A DNA stretch of 64,000 nt from Mucilaginibacter oryzae (GCF_003148845.1 NZ_QGHA01000015.1:39128-103127), one strand, 5' to 3'; counted from the first letter of the stretch, positions 1 through 8,452 are shown. Made by a program: numbers and translations. Notes: generated from the letters alone by a model not told the origin.

Positions 1-182
1 ACAGCGAAGTTCCTTAAGATCCCACTTGCCACAAAAATTTTTTGACGGCAAACTTCGCCTGCGCTAAGCAGAGCTTCATTGCGTTTCAATTTTCGTTCGA
101 TTGCCAGATCAAGGATCCGGTTGATCTCCTCATTAGCGAGTTGGGTATGTTGGCGAAGATAATTTTCGAAAGTTCCTTTCAT
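1..182 (-). CDS. Crp/Fnr family transcriptional regulator, N-terminal part only
   Basis: The reverse strand from an ATG at 182 stays open to the window edge for 60 codons. The translation begins MKGTFENYLRQHT and continues through LLSAGEVCRQKIFVASG, which resembles the start of Bacteroidota Crp/Fnr-like regulators: a helix, then the first beta strands of the cyclic-nucleotide-binding fold. The ligand-binding core and the C-terminal DNA-binding domain lie outside the window, so the effector and targets cannot be judged. The next gene on the same strand, an L,D-transpeptidase, lies upstream of it. The family call rests on about 60 residues and is moderately sure. Confidence 0.6.
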   Translation of the reverse strand, partial: MKGTFENYLRQHTQLANEEINRILDLAIERKLKRNEALLSAGEVCRQKIFVASGILRNFA

Positions 183-227
183 CGGTAATATCAAAAATAC
201 GGAAGATGGCGGCCAGGCGCAAGCCAG

Positions 228-307
228 CCCCCTCTAAATCTCCCCCGGTTGGGGAGACTTTCTTAAGGCCCTCCCTTCCGGGGAGGGTTTGGGAGGGGCC
301 GGAGGGG
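228..307. repeat. C/G-rich double-hairpin repeat, family E
   Basis: A run of C-rich and G-rich words folds into two adjacent hairpins: TCTCCCC 239-245 with GGGGAGA 251-257, and CCCTCCC 269-275 with GGGAGGG 281-287. These are bracketed by CCCCTC 229-234 and GAGGGG 293-298, so the whole could form a cloverleaf-like structure. Similar C-rich words recur at 17636-17660 and 42149-42173. Such words are, from memory, common between genes in this bacterial group. The element forms the last ~24 codons and the stop of the L,D-transpeptidase gene that crosses it. Confidence 0.7.
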
Positions 308-947
308 CATACACCCACATCAACAAATGCTTTTGCTGTTTTCTCAACAAAGCATCTACCACCTTCATCGTATGATTAGATACAGCCGGGCAGCCCCAGC
401 CTTCTGGCGTTCCATTAGGATAAACTTCGGCCTCGGCAACGTGCTCCCATGAGTGAAAAACGATCTGCCTGGCCAGCGCGTTGTTATTTGTACGCTCCAA
501 TCCGGTTAAATAATATTTTACATGGATACCCCAGGCGCTGTAAGCCCGGCCATCTACCTGGTACTTACCCAATGCAGTGCAATGACTTCCATCCTGATTG
601 CTAAAAGCAGGTTTATCCTTCGACCATACGCCGCTCCATGGGTTTCGGCCGCAGCCATGGCTTACCAGGCCGGTTAGCAGTGTATCGTTTTTCTTAAAAT
701 CCCAAACTGCAAAACGCTTAACGCCCGATGGCAGGCTCATATCAATCAAAATACAATAACGGGTATTGAAGCCGCGCTGCCTGCAGAAAGCCAGGCTTTG
801 TTTGGCTTTTATTTTAAGCTGCCTGATGTCCAGTCGCGGTGGGCTGGCTTTGGCTTTAATGCAGTAAATACCAAAGAATATGAGCAGGAAAAAAGCTTTG
901 AATTTCAATTGTAACAGGTTTTTGATTTGTAAACCTACAAAACGCAT
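234..947 (-). CDS. Murein L,D-transpeptidase catalytic domain protein (YkuD_2-like), exported
   Basis: This 237-residue protein has an N-terminal hydrophobic signal (FKAFFLLIFFGIYCIKAKA) and then a YkuD_2-type domain. The signature pieces are SHGCGRNPWSG, an HSWEH motif and PEGWGCPAVS, whose cysteine near residue 186 would be the nucleophile. Family members are cysteine-dependent peptidoglycan transpeptidases acting in the periplasm; the role here is inferred. The open frame runs back to 1064, but the ATG at 947 places the signal peptide properly and avoids overlap with the divergent lipoprotein gene. The last ~24 residues, proline- and arginine-rich, are encoded by the C/G-rich repeat at 228-307 and are unlikely to be ancestral. 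Confidence 0.8.
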   Translation of the reverse strand: MRFVGLQIKNLLQLKFKAFFLLIFFGIYCIKAKASPPRLDIRQLKIKAKQSLAFCRQRGFNTRYCILIDMSLPSGVKRFAVWDFKKNDTLLTGLVSHGCGRNPWSGVWSKDKPAFSNQDGSHCTALGKYQVDGRAYSAWGIHVKYYLTGLERTNNNALARQIVFHSWEHVAEAEVYPNGTPEGWGCPAVSNHTMKVVDALLRKQQKHLLMWVYAPPAPPKPSPEGRALRKSPQPGEI

Positions 948-975
948 TTTTATTACAATAAAGCTATCTTGGTGC

Positions 976-1398
976 ATGAAAATTTTTATTTCGATAGCGT
1001 TTATATTGTTATTGTTCAGTTGTTCATCTAAGCCGGAGGGGCCGGTTGTGATCATCAGCCTCACCAGCGATAAAAAATCATTGCAAATAAAAGGCTTCGA
1101 TGCGGCGGTAATTAATGATATCGCCCGCGACTCATCCTCCGGGGCCTGGCAAACATTGATGCCCGTTTACAAGATGCCGGCCGATACCGATCTTAAAAAC
1201 CTGCAGCAGGTACAACCGGGGCGTTATACTATTAATAATAACATAGTTGTTTTTACTCCCGATACGGCATTCGCTACACCACAAAGCTATTTTTTGCGTT
1301 ACTATGATTTTGACAAGGGCTCAACCCTTACCGATCTGATAAAAAGCAGGAGCAAGCCGGGGGCTTTACACTATAGCGATTTGATTTTTAAGCCATAA
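976..1398 (+). CDS. Small lipoprotein of unknown function
   Basis: From the ATG at 976 the product is 140 residues: a signal sequence MKIFISIAFILLLFSC with a lipobox cysteine at residue 16, then a soluble domain of mixed strand-like segments. The open frame extends upstream to 880, but those codons overlap the divergent L,D-transpeptidase and have no signal character, so 976 is preferred. Only 28 bp separate the two divergent starts, so their promoters must be interleaved or lie inside the genes. I do not recognise the domain. It probably sits in the periplasm or at the outer membrane. Confidence 0.7.
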   Translation: MKIFISIAFILLLFSCSSKPEGPVVIISLTSDKKSLQIKGFDAAVINDIARDSSSGAWQTLMPVYKMPADTDLKNLQQVQPGRYTINNNIVVFTPDTAFATPQSYFLRYYDFDKGSTLTDLIKSRSKPGALHYSDLIFKP

Positions 1399-1411
1399 AC
1401 TATCTAATTGG

Positions 1412-1441
1412 TTGAAAATTTAATATTTTTGATTATATTTG
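1412..1441 (+). promoter_or_regulatory. Promoter of rimP-nusA-infB
   Basis: TTG at 1412-1414, a 19-nt spacer and TATATTTG at 1434-1441 match the Bacteroidota vegetative promoter (TTTG, about 19 nt, TAnnTTTG). Transcription would start about 5-8 nt further on, just before the hairpin at 1453-1481. Confidence 0.75.
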
Positions 1442-1452
1442 CAACCGTTAAC

Positions 1453-1481
1453 AAAAGAGGGGGCAATTAGTCCCCTCTTTT
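1453..1481 (+). promoter_or_regulatory. Hairpin at the 5' end of the rimP operon leader (terminator-like)
   Basis: AAAAGAGGGG at 1453-1462 pairs perfectly with CCCCTCTTTT at 1472-1481 around a 9-nt loop, followed by TATTTTATC. It looks like an intrinsic terminator but begins only about 12 nt after the promoter -7 element. It could end transcripts of the lipoprotein gene (stop at 1398), act as an attenuator or leader structure for the rimP operon, or do both. The hairpin is certain and its function is not. Confidence 0.7.
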
Positions 1482-1525
1482 ATTTTATCAATCAAAATTA
1501 TTTTGTTTAAAAACACCGGTTGGTA

Positions 1526-1990
1526 ATGAATATTGAAAAAAGGGTAAAAGAACTGGTTGAAGAGAAATTGGCAGATAAGCCGGATTTGTTTATTGTGGAT
1601 ATTAAAATGCACAGTAACGGCAAACTGATCATTCTGCTTGATGGCGATCATGGTATCGGCATTGATGATTGTGTAAAGGTAAGCAGGCATGTAGGTTTCC
1701 ATCTGGAAGAGGAAAACGTGATAGAAACCGCCTATAACCTCGAGGTTTCATCGCCGGGTATTGATTATCCGCTCTCGTCGCCAAGGCAATACGCTAAAAA
1801 TGTTGGGCGTAAGCTTGGCATAAAAATGAAGGATGGGGCTAAACGCGAAGGCATATTGAACAGCCTTACCGAAGATGCCATCACCATTGAAGAAACAGTA
1901 AAAGAAAAAGGGAAAAAAGCGCAGGTTATGGAAAGCGTGATCCCGTTTGAGCAAATAACAGAAACAAAGGTTTTAATATCATTTAAGTAA
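1526..1990 (+). CDS. rimP: Ribosome maturation factor RimP
   Basis: A 154-residue protein that assists 30S subunit assembly. It has the RimP two-domain layout: an N-terminal alpha/beta domain (INIEK-type start, LDGDHGIGIDDCVKVSRHV, then EVSSPGIDYPL) and a C-terminal Sm-like barrel (VGRKLGIKMKDG to the end). A TTG lies two codons upstream of the chosen ATG at 1526; the ATG is preferred because homologs begin close to it. It is the first gene of rimP-nusA-infB, with only 3 nt before nusA. This order is conserved across bacteria. The promoter lies at 1412-1441 and a hairpin leader at 1453-1481. Confidence 0.95.
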   Translation: MNIEKRVKELVEEKLADKPDLFIVDIKMHSNGKLIILLDGDHGIGIDDCVKVSRHVGFHLEEENVIETAYNLEVSSPGIDYPLSSPRQYAKNVGRKLGIKMKDGAKREGILNSLTEDAITIEETVKEKGKKAQVMESVIPFEQITETKVLISFK

Positions 1991-1993
1991 AAA

Positions 1994-3229
1994 ATGAGCA
2001 ATATTAATTTAATTGATTCTTTTCAGGAATTTAAAGATTTCAAGAACATTGACCGCCCTACCATGATGAGCGTACTGGAAGACGTTTTCAGAAGCATGAT
2101 CAGAAAAAAATACGGTACGGACGAAAATTGCGACGTAATTGTGAACACCGATAACGGTGACCTTGAAATATGGCGTACACGTAAGGTAATGGAAGACGGC
2201 TTTAGCGAGGATGACGACCTGGAGATTGAATTAGCCGAAGCTCACCTTTACGATGCCGACCTGGAAGTGGGCGACGATTATATCGAGCAGATCACTTTGG
2301 AGAGCTTTGGCCGTCGTGCTATCTTAGCCGCGCGTCAAACCCTGGTATCTAAAATTTTAGAATTAGAGAAAGACGAGATCTTTAAAAAATACAAAGACCG
2401 TGTTGGTGAAATTGTTACCGGCGAGGTTTACCAGGTTTGGAAAAAAGAAACCCTGGTGCTTGACGACGAAGGCAACGAGCTTTTATTGCCAAAAACAGAG
2501 CAGATCCCGGCCGACTACTTTAAAAAGGGCGACAGTGTGAAAGCCGTTGTGCATAAGGTAGATATGCTGAACAGCAACCCGAAAATCATTATTTCGCGTA
2601 CTGCGCCCGAGTTTTTACAGCGTTTGTTTGAGCTGGAAGTTCCGGAGATTTTTGATGGTTTGATCACGATCAAGAAAATTGTTCGCGAACCGGGCGAGAG
2701 GGCAAAGGTAGCTGTAGAATCGTATGACGACCGTATCGATCCGGTAGGTGCCTGCGTGGGTATGAAAGGCTCGAGGATCCATGGTATTGTGCGTGAGTTG
2801 AAAAACGAAAATATCGACGTGATCAACTTTACCAACAACGTTCAATTATATATTCAGCGTGCGTTATCGCCTGCTAAAATCACTTCTATTAAGTTAGATG
2901 ATGAGAAAAAGACAGCCGCGGTGTACCTCAAACCCGACCAGGTTTCGTTAGCGATCGGTCGTGGCGGTCACAATATTAAACTGGCAGGAAAATTGACAGG
3001 TTATGAAATTGACGTTTACCGCGAAGCTGATGAGCATGATGAAGACGTGGATATCGAAGAATTCTCGGATGAAATTGACAGCTGGATCATTGACGAGTTT
3101 AAACGCATTGGTTTAGATACCGCCAAGTCGGTTTTAGCCTTAACCGTTGGTGAACTGGTAAAACGCACCGATTTAGAGGAAGAAACTGTAAAAGAAGTGT
3201 TATCGATATTAAGTGCGGAGTTTGAATAA
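1994..3229 (+). CDS. nusA: Transcription termination/antitermination protein NusA
   Basis: This 411-residue protein binds RNA polymerase and nascent RNA to control pausing, termination and antitermination. Visible domains are an N-terminal polymerase-binding domain (about 1-130), an S1 domain (from GEIVTGEVYQVWKK), and two KH domains with VGMKGSRIHGIVREL and AIGRGGHNIKLAGKLTG. The C-terminus ends in an acidic helical stretch (LTVGELVKRTDLEEE). It lacks the acidic repeat pair of the E. coli protein, as is usual outside the gammaproteobacteria. It is the middle gene of the operon, 3 nt after rimP and 63 nt before infB. Confidence 0.97.
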   Translation: MSNINLIDSFQEFKDFKNIDRPTMMSVLEDVFRSMIRKKYGTDENCDVIVNTDNGDLEIWRTRKVMEDGFSEDDDLEIELAEAHLYDADLEVGDDYIEQITLESFGRRAILAARQTLVSKILELEKDEIFKKYKDRVGEIVTGEVYQVWKKETLVLDDEGNELLLPKTEQIPADYFKKGDSVKAVVHKVDMLNSNPKIIISRTAPEFLQRLFELEVPEIFDGLITIKKIVREPGERAKVAVESYDDRIDPVGACVGMKGSRIHGIVRELKNENIDVINFTNNVQLYIQRALSPAKITSIKLDDEKKTAAVYLKPDQVSLAIGRGGHNIKLAGKLTGYEIDVYREADEHDEDVDIEEFSDEIDSWIIDEFKRIGLDTAKSVLALTVGELVKRTDLEEETVKEVLSILSAEFE

Positions 3230-3292
3230 TAATAAGCAAAATTAAAATCGTATTTTTGCACCCGAATAAGCAGAGAAAGTAAGCAATATTAA

Positions 3293-6200
3293 ATGTCAGA
3301 AGACAAATCCATAAAATTAATTAAAGCAGTAAAAGAACTGAACATTGGCATGGGTACCCTTGTCGATTTTTTAGCTACCAAAGGATATAAAGTTGATAAG
3401 CATCCGATGGCCAAGCTGGATAACGACATGTACAGCGCCCTGTTGAAGGAATTTGCTGTTGACAAAAGTATTAAGGAGGAAGCTAAGCAGATCAGTATCG
3501 GAAAGATAAGGAAAGAAGAGCCTGCTGCACAGATTCCTGAAAAGCCGGTTGAAAGCCGCCGTTCGCGCGATTTTGAGAACGAAGAGATACTGATTAAGAA
3601 CGCGGGGCAATTTGCACAGCCACAGGTTGAGAAACCCAAAGCGGCTGAACCGGCTGCTCCGGCAGCACAGGCCCCTGCACGTTCTGAAGAGCGCAATGAC
3701 GTATTACCTGGTGTTAAGGTTGTCGGAAAGATAGACCTTAACAACCTGAATGCTAAACCACAGCCGCAGGCTCCAAAACCTGCCGATAAGCCTGTGGAAG
3801 TTGTTAAACAGCCCGAGCCTGTGGCAGCTGCGCCCGCCCCGGCACCTGTTGAGCCCAAAGTTGAAGCTCCAAAACCGGTAGCCACGCCTGAGCAGCCTAA
3901 GGTTGAAACACCTAAAGCGCCGATTGCCGAAGCGCCAAAGGCAGAAGAGCCGAAAGCACCGGTTGTAGAAAAAGCACCGGTTGTTCAAACACCGGCTCCT
4001 GCAGCCCCAGCTGCCCCTGCCGAAACACCGGCCCCGGCTGATGATAACCAGGAACCCGATGTGATTCGCGCTAAGGCCGAACGTTTAACCGGGCCCAATA
4101 TTATAGGTAAGATCCAGTTGCCGGTTAACGCGCCAAAACGCAACCCGGTAGCTTCATCAAACGCCAATAATAACCAGGCCGATCATAAACGCAAACGCAA
4201 GCGTAAAGATAACCAGGGAGGCCCGCAGCAAGGTGGTGGTAACCACCCGCACGGGCAGCAGGGCGGAAACAACCAGCAAGGCCAGCAGGGTGGTGGTGGT
4301 ACCATCAACCCTAACCGCCCGGATTTCAGGAACCGTACACATGGCGCACCCGGAAACAGTGCCCCAGGGCAAGGTGGCGGTCACCATGGTGGCGGAGGCC
4401 ATCACGGAGGTGGCAACCGTCCGGATTTCAGGAACAACCGTAACAACCCGCCGCAAAGCACAACACCGAAGGAAGAACCTTCAGAAAAAGATATACAAGA
4501 CCAGATTAAGGCTACCCTTGCACGCTTAAGCGGCGCGGGTAAATCGGGCAAATTTGCACAGCGTGCAAAATTCCGTCGTCAGAAACGTGATGATGTTGCC
4601 GCGAGCGCCGAAGAACTGGCAATGGAACAGGAACTTCAATCAAAAGTATTGAAGGTTACCGAGTTTGTAACCGCCAACGAATTGGCCAGCATGATGGATG
4701 TATCTGTAACTCAGATCATCTCAACCTGTATGAGCCTGGGTATGTTCGTGTCCATTAACCAAAGGCTTGATGCCGAAACACTTTCAATTGTAGCCGACGA
4801 GTTTGGTTACCAGGTTGAATTTGTGAAACCGCAGGATGAGGAAGCCAACCTTGACCAACCCGATGATCCGGAAGATTTGAAGCCACGCGCTCCTATTGTA
4901 ACCATCATGGGTCACGTTGACCACGGTAAAACCTCGTTGCTGGATTTTATCCGCAAAACCAATGTAATTGCCGGCGAGGCGGGTGGTATTACCCAGCACA
5001 TCGGCGCTTATGAGGTGACCTTGCCGGGCGATAAAGGAAAGATCACCTTCCTGGATACACCGGGTCACGAGGCGTTTACCGCCATGCGTGCCAGGGGTGC
5101 CCAGGTTACGGACATCGTTATCATAGTAATAGCTGCCGACGATAGCGTGATGCCGCAAACCCGCGAGGCCATCAACCACGCGCAGGCCGCAGGTGCACCG
5201 ATCATCTTCGCCTTCAACAAAATTGATAAGCCGGGCGCCAATGCCGATAAGGTAAGGGAACAACTATCGGCCATGAATATTTTAGTTGAAGAGTGGGGCG
5301 GTAAATACCAATCGCAGGAAATATCGGCCAAAACAGGCTTGAATGTCGACCTTTTATTGGAAAAAGTATTGCTTGAAGCCGAGATCCTTGAGTTGAAAGC
5401 CAACCCTAATAAACGTGCCGTAGGTACGGTTATTGAAGCCGCGCTTGATAAAGGCCGTGGTATTGTAACAACCGTTTTGGTACAGGCAGGCCGCTTAAAG
5501 GTGGGCGACCCGATATTGGCCGGCTGCTACAGCGGGCGTGTAAAAGCGTTAACTAACGAACGTGGCCAGCGTGTAGATTCGGCCGGGCCGTCAACCCCGG
5601 TGCAGGTTTTAGGTATGCAGGGCGCTCCAACCGCGGGCGATAAGTTCAACGCGCTGGAAAGCGAAGTTGAGGCACGTGAAATTGCCAACAAACGCCTACA
5701 GTTACAACGCGAGCAGGGCTTACGGACCCAGAAACACATTACCCTTGATGAGATCGGTCGCCGTTTGGCAGTTGGTAACTTTAAAGAACTTAACATCATT
5801 GTTAAAGGTGACGTGGATGGTTCGATCGAGGCTTTGTCAGATTCGTTACTGAAACTATCTACCGAGCAGATCCAGGTGAATATCATCTCGAAAGCCGTAG
5901 GTCAGATTTCCGAATCAGACGTATTGCTGGCTACAGCTTCCGACGCGATCATTATCGGTTTCCAGGTACGCCCATCAACAGGAGCGCGTAAACTGGCCGA
6001 AGCCGAGCAGATAGATATCAGGCTTTATTCGATCATTTACGATGCGATCAACGAGATTAAAGCGGCGATGGAAGGCATGCTTGCGCCAACCTTTGAAGAG
6101 AAGATTGTGGCTAACGTAGAGATTCGCGAAACCTTCAAGATCAGCAAAGTTGGTACTATTGCAGGCTGTATGGTATTGGATGGTAAAATTAGCCGCAACA

Positions 6201-6394
6201 GCAAAATCCGTATCATTCGTGACGGTGTGGTAATTTACACCGGCGAACTGGCTTCATTGAAACGCTATAAAGATGACGTTAAGGAAGTAAGCGCAGGTTA
6301 CGAATGTGGTTTGAACATCAACAACTTTAACAATATTGAAGTAGGCGATATTGTTGAAGCTTACGAAAACGTAGAAGTTAAACGCAAGCTGTAA
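3293..6394 (+). CDS. infB: Translation initiation factor IF-2
   Basis: A 1033-residue GTPase that brings initiator tRNA to the 30S subunit. The first ~60 residues look like an IF2-N helix domain. A long proline/alanine/lysine-rich stretch (about 75-300) and a glycine/asparagine/histidine-rich stretch (about 305-385) follow, then a second IF2-N module. The G domain starts near residue 535 with IMGHVDHGKTS, DTPGHEAFTAMRARG and NKIDKPGA. Domains II-IV complete the length. The low-complexity linker is typical of Bacteroidota IF-2 and gives long false reading frames on other frames. A -7-like TATTTTTG at 3251-3258 may give extra transcription. A strong terminator follows at 6420-6451. Confidence 0.97.
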   Translation: MSEDKSIKLIKAVKELNIGMGTLVDFLATKGYKVDKHPMAKLDNDMYSALLKEFAVDKSIKEEAKQISIGKIRKEEPAAQIPEKPVESRRSRDFENEEILIKNAGQFAQPQVEKPKAAEPAAPAAQAPARSEERNDVLPGVKVVGKIDLNNLNAKPQPQAPKPADKPVEVVKQPEPVAAAPAPAPVEPKVEAPKPVATPEQPKVETPKAPIAEAPKAEEPKAPVVEKAPVVQTPAPAAPAAPAETPAPADDNQEPDVIRAKAERLTGPNIIGKIQLPVNAPKRNPVASSNANNNQADHKRKRKRKDNQGGPQQGGGNHPHGQQGGNNQQGQQGGGGTINPNRPDFRNRTHGAPGNSAPGQGGGHHGGGGHHGGGNRPDFRNNRNNPPQSTTPKEEPSEKDIQDQIKATLARLSGAGKSGKFAQRAKFRRQKRDDVAASAEELAMEQELQSKVLKVTEFVTANELASMMDVSVTQIISTCMSLGMFVSINQRLDAETLSIVADEFGYQVEFVKPQDEEANLDQPDDPEDLKPRAPIVTIMGHVDHGKTSLLDFIRKTNVIAGEAGGITQHIGAYEVTLPGDKGKITFLDTPGHEAFTAMRARGAQVTDIVIIVIAADDSVMPQTREAINHAQAAGAPIIFAFNKIDKPGANADKVREQLSAMNILVEEWGGKYQSQEISAKTGLNVDLLLEKVLLEAEILELKANPNKRAVGTVIEAALDKGRGIVTTVLVQAGRLKVGDPILAGCYSGRVKALTNERGQRVDSAGPSTPVQVLGMQGAPTAGDKFNALESEVEAREIANKRLQLQREQGLRTQKHITLDEIGRRLAVGNFKELNIIVKGDVDGSIEALSDSLLKLSTEQIQVNIISKAVGQISESDVLLATASDAIIIGFQVRPSTGARKLAEAEQIDIRLYSIIYDAINEIKAAMEGMLAPTFEEKIVANVEIRETFKISKVGTIAGCMVLDGKISRNSKIRIIRDGVVIYTGELASLKRYKDDVKEVSAGYECGLNINNFNNIEVGDIVEAYENVEVKRKL

Positions 6395-6419
6395 ATTTTA
6401 ACAGCATTAAATATTAATG

Positions 6420-6451
6420 AAAGGGCTTATCTGAAAAGATAGGCCCTTTTT
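6420..6451 (+). terminator. Intrinsic terminator of rimP-nusA-infB
   Basis: AAAGGGC and TATCT pair with AGATA and GCCCTTT around a GAAA-type loop, followed by a T run. It lies 25 nt after the infB stop codon. The ORF beginning inside it is only the shadow of map on the other strand. Confidence 0.85.
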
Positions 6452-6550
6452 ATGGATATTTGGGATAAAACTGAGAAGAGTATAGGGTTGTTATCACCCT
6501 CAAAGGGCGCTCCAGCTTACCTTATGCAACTACTTGCTTTAGATGATCAA

Positions 6551-7315
6551 TTAATCCCAGATGCCGTTTTGCGCGGTGAATATTACCGGTTCGCCGCCGG
6601 TTACCATAATGGTATGTTCGTGCTGGGCAACATAACCGCCTTTATTACCGGTCAAAGTCCAGCCATCGGCCTGTGTATCTGCAATGGTTGATTTGGTTGA
6701 AATAAAAGTCTCTATCGCTACTACCGAGTTCTTTTTAAATCGGGTGGTATTATACTTATCACAATAGTTGGCTATTTCGTGCGGTTCTTCGTGAAGGCTG
6801 CGACCAACGCCATGCCCGGTAAGGTTTTTAATTACAGTGTAACCGGCTTTTTTTGCCTCCGTTTCTATCAGTTTGCCAATCTCCGAAATTCTTACGCCGC
6901 CTTTAATATTGCTGATAGCTTTTCTGAGGATGGCTTTAGATGCTTCCACCAGTTTGCCATGGCCGTGGATATCTTCGCCCAACACAAATGATCCGCCGTT
7001 GTCGGCCCAGTAGCCGTTCAGTTCGGCAGAAACGTCGATGTTCACCAGGTCGCCTTCCTGCAGGATCGTTTCTTCAGAGGGGATGCCATGCGCTACCACG
7101 TTATTCACGCTGATACAAGTGTAGCCAGGGAAATTATAGGTTAAAAATGGAGCAGATTTAGCGCCCATTTGCGCCAGTAATTCGCCGCCATATTCGTCAA
7201 GTTCCTTTGTAGAGATGCCCGGTTTGGCGTATTCGCGCATTTTACGAAGTGTAATAGCTACAGCATCACTGGCCAGCTGCATACCTGTTTTTTCGTTATC
7301 GGTGGAGATTGACAT
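6551..7315 (-). CDS. map: Type I methionine aminopeptidase
   Basis: A 254-residue metalloenzyme that removes the initiator methionine from nascent proteins. The metal ligands and surrounding blocks are visible: HGIPSEETILQEGDLVNIDV (the aspartate), GSFVLGEDIHG, TGHGVGRSLHEEP (the histidine), VAIETFIS (the glutamate) and QHEHTIMVT (the last glutamate). The length fits the type Ia family without an N-terminal extension. It is convergent with infB and separated by its terminator. Upstream on its own strand TATCTTTG at 7342-7335 is a good -7 element, giving a short leader before the ATG at 7315. Confidence 0.96.
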   Translation of the reverse strand: MSISTDNEKTGMQLASDAVAITLRKMREYAKPGISTKELDEYGGELLAQMGAKSAPFLTYNFPGYTCISVNNVVAHGIPSEETILQEGDLVNIDVSAELNGYWADNGGSFVLGEDIHGHGKLVEASKAILRKAISNIKGGVRISEIGKLIETEAKKAGYTVIKNLTGHGVGRSLHEEPHEIANYCDKYNTTRFKKNSVVAIETFISTKSTIADTQADGWTLTGNKGGYVAQHEHTIMVTGGEPVIFTAQNGIWD

Positions 7316-7439
7316 GATCGAATTATTTAATCTTCAAAGATAAGGAATATTAAAAACGGAAGGGTTGGAGGAGTGTCAAAGATTTCGGAGCGCTTAATGC
7401 CTGGCCGCAAATAGAAGTTAAAAAAATATTCATCTGTGC

Positions 7440-7469
7440 TTGCAGGTTAAATTCCTTTTTGTAACTTTG
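7440..7469 (+). promoter_or_regulatory. Promoter of the membrane protein/winged-helix pair
   Basis: TTG at 7440-7442, a 19-nt spacer and TAACTTTG at 7462-7469 fit the Bacteroidota promoter. The -7 element shares its ACTTTG with the left half of the palindrome at 7464-7480, so a protein bound there would cover the transcription start. Confidence 0.7.
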
Positions 7470-7480
7470 AATAACAAAGT
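7464..7480 (+). promoter_or_regulatory. Operator-like palindrome, copy 1
   Basis: ACTTTG-AATAA-CAAAGT is a 6-5-6 inverted repeat. Together with the 9 nt that follow, it matches a second site at 8420-8445 at 24 of 26 positions. A winged-helix regulator is encoded between the two sites, so it is the natural candidate to bind them (inference). Confidence 0.65.
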
Positions 7481-7487
7481 ACTTTTA

Positions 7488-8105
7488 ATGAAACAAGAAG
7501 ATATTCATGCAGAATTGAGTTCTATCCGAAACCTGATGGAGCGGTCGGCCAAATTTATTTCGCTTAGCGGGCTTTCGGGCGTTATGGCCGGCATCTACGC
7601 GCTGATAGGTGCAGGCGTAGGTTCTGTATTGCTTAAACAGGAGTATGCAGCCGTCAGAAACTTCCATAGCTATAGCGAAGAGTTGCTGATTATTAAACTG
7701 TTTTTAACCGCGTTTGCGGTACTTGTACTTTCAATCGGAACGGGGATCTGGCTCTCTGTACGTAAGGCAAAGCGAAACGGGCAGCCATTTTGGAACACCG
7801 GCAGCAAACGCCTGCTTGTTAGTATGGCCGTCCCGCTGGTAAGCGGCGGGTTGTTTACCTTCATTCTTATTTATCGTGGCTATTATGGTATAGTAGCTCC
7901 CGCCACGCTTGTATTTTACGGGATGAGCCTCGTAGCCGGCAGCCATTATACCTATTCGGGCGTAATGAGCCTCGGAATATTGGAGATTTTATTAGGTTTG
8001 CTGTGTGCCGTGATGCCGGGATACGGCTTAATATTTTGGAGCGTCGGCTTTGGCGTACTGCACATTATTTACGGCACAGTAATGCATTTTAGATACGATA
8101 AGTGA
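7488..8105 (+). CDS. Integral membrane protein of unknown function
   Basis: From the ATG at 7488 the product is 205 residues. A short cytoplasmic helix (MKQEDIHAELSSIRNLMERS) is followed by about five to six membrane spans, for example FISLSGLSGVMAGIYALIGA and LLVSMAVPLVSGGLFTFILI. The reading frame continues upstream, but that part would overlap the promoter and palindrome. The stop overlaps the GTG start of the next gene (GTGA), so the two are translationally coupled. Such membrane protein/winged-helix pairs recur in Bacteroidota. I know no function; sensing for the regulator is a guess. Confidence 0.75.
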   Translation: MKQEDIHAELSSIRNLMERSAKFISLSGLSGVMAGIYALIGAGVGSVLLKQEYAAVRNFHSYSEELLIIKLFLTAFAVLVLSIGTGIWLSVRKAKRNGQPFWNTGSKRLLVSMAVPLVSGGLFTFILIYRGYYGIVAPATLVFYGMSLVAGSHYTYSGVMSLGILEILLGLLCAVMPGYGLIFWSVGFGVLHIIYGTVMHFRYDK

Positions 8106-8404
8106 ATATATCATTAGAACAGTTTGATAAAGCCTTTGAAAACCGGATCCGCCTGCAAATTATGAGCGTATTGGTTGCCAACGAAAGCTATGATTTCAAT
8201 TCGCTTAAAGAGTTGCTTGACCTTACCGACGGTAACCTGGCATCACACCTGAAAGCGCTTGAAAAAGAAGAGTATATCCAGGTGCAAAAAAGCTTTATCG
8301 GCCGTAAGCCCAATACGCGTTACCTTGCCTCCGAAAAAGGCCGTGCAGCGTTCAGGCTGCACCTGCTCGCACTCGAAAATTTGATCAGGCAACAAAAGCT
8401 GTAA
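8102..8404 (+). CDS. Winged helix-turn-helix transcriptional regulator
   Basis: A 100-residue protein, essentially one winged-helix domain of the MarR/ArsR-like HTH_34 type. Its core is RLQIMSVLVANESYDFNSLK followed by LTDGNLASHLKALEKEEYI (recognition helix) and a wing with GRKPNTRYLASEKGRAAF. It starts with GTG overlapping the previous stop by 4 nt. There is no ligand-binding domain, so any signal may come from the co-transcribed membrane protein. The palindromes at 7464-7480 and 8420-8436 flank this gene pair, which suggests autoregulation and control of the XrtN genes (inference). Confidence 0.88.
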   Translation: MNISLEQFDKAFENRIRLQIMSVLVANESYDFNSLKELLDLTDGNLASHLKALEKEEYIQVQKSFIGRKPNTRYLASEKGRAAFRLHLLALENLIRQQKL

Positions 8405-8419
8405 TTTTTTTATCCATAA

Positions 8420-8436
8420 ACTTTGAAATACAAAGT
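8420..8436 (+). promoter_or_regulatory. Operator-like palindrome, copy 2
   Basis: ACTTTG-AAATA-CAAAGT, followed by ACTTTTAAT, repeats the site at 7464 with two swapped bases. It sits 16 nt before the ATG of the VIT-domain gene and 15 nt after the regulator's stop. Because the palindrome includes a TTG that opens the frame upstream, it also argues for the ATG at 8453 as the true start. Confidence 0.65.
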
Positions 8437-8452
8437 ACTTTTAATTAAAACA

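Noticed and set aside
3289..3885. 198-codon reverse frame rich in Gly/Ala/Ser over infB
   Set aside because: Low-complexity shadow of the proline/alanine-rich IF-2 linker on the opposite strand.
6452..6691. 79-codon frame starting within the infB terminator
   Set aside because: It lies mostly antisense to the map gene, starts in the terminator stem and resembles no protein.
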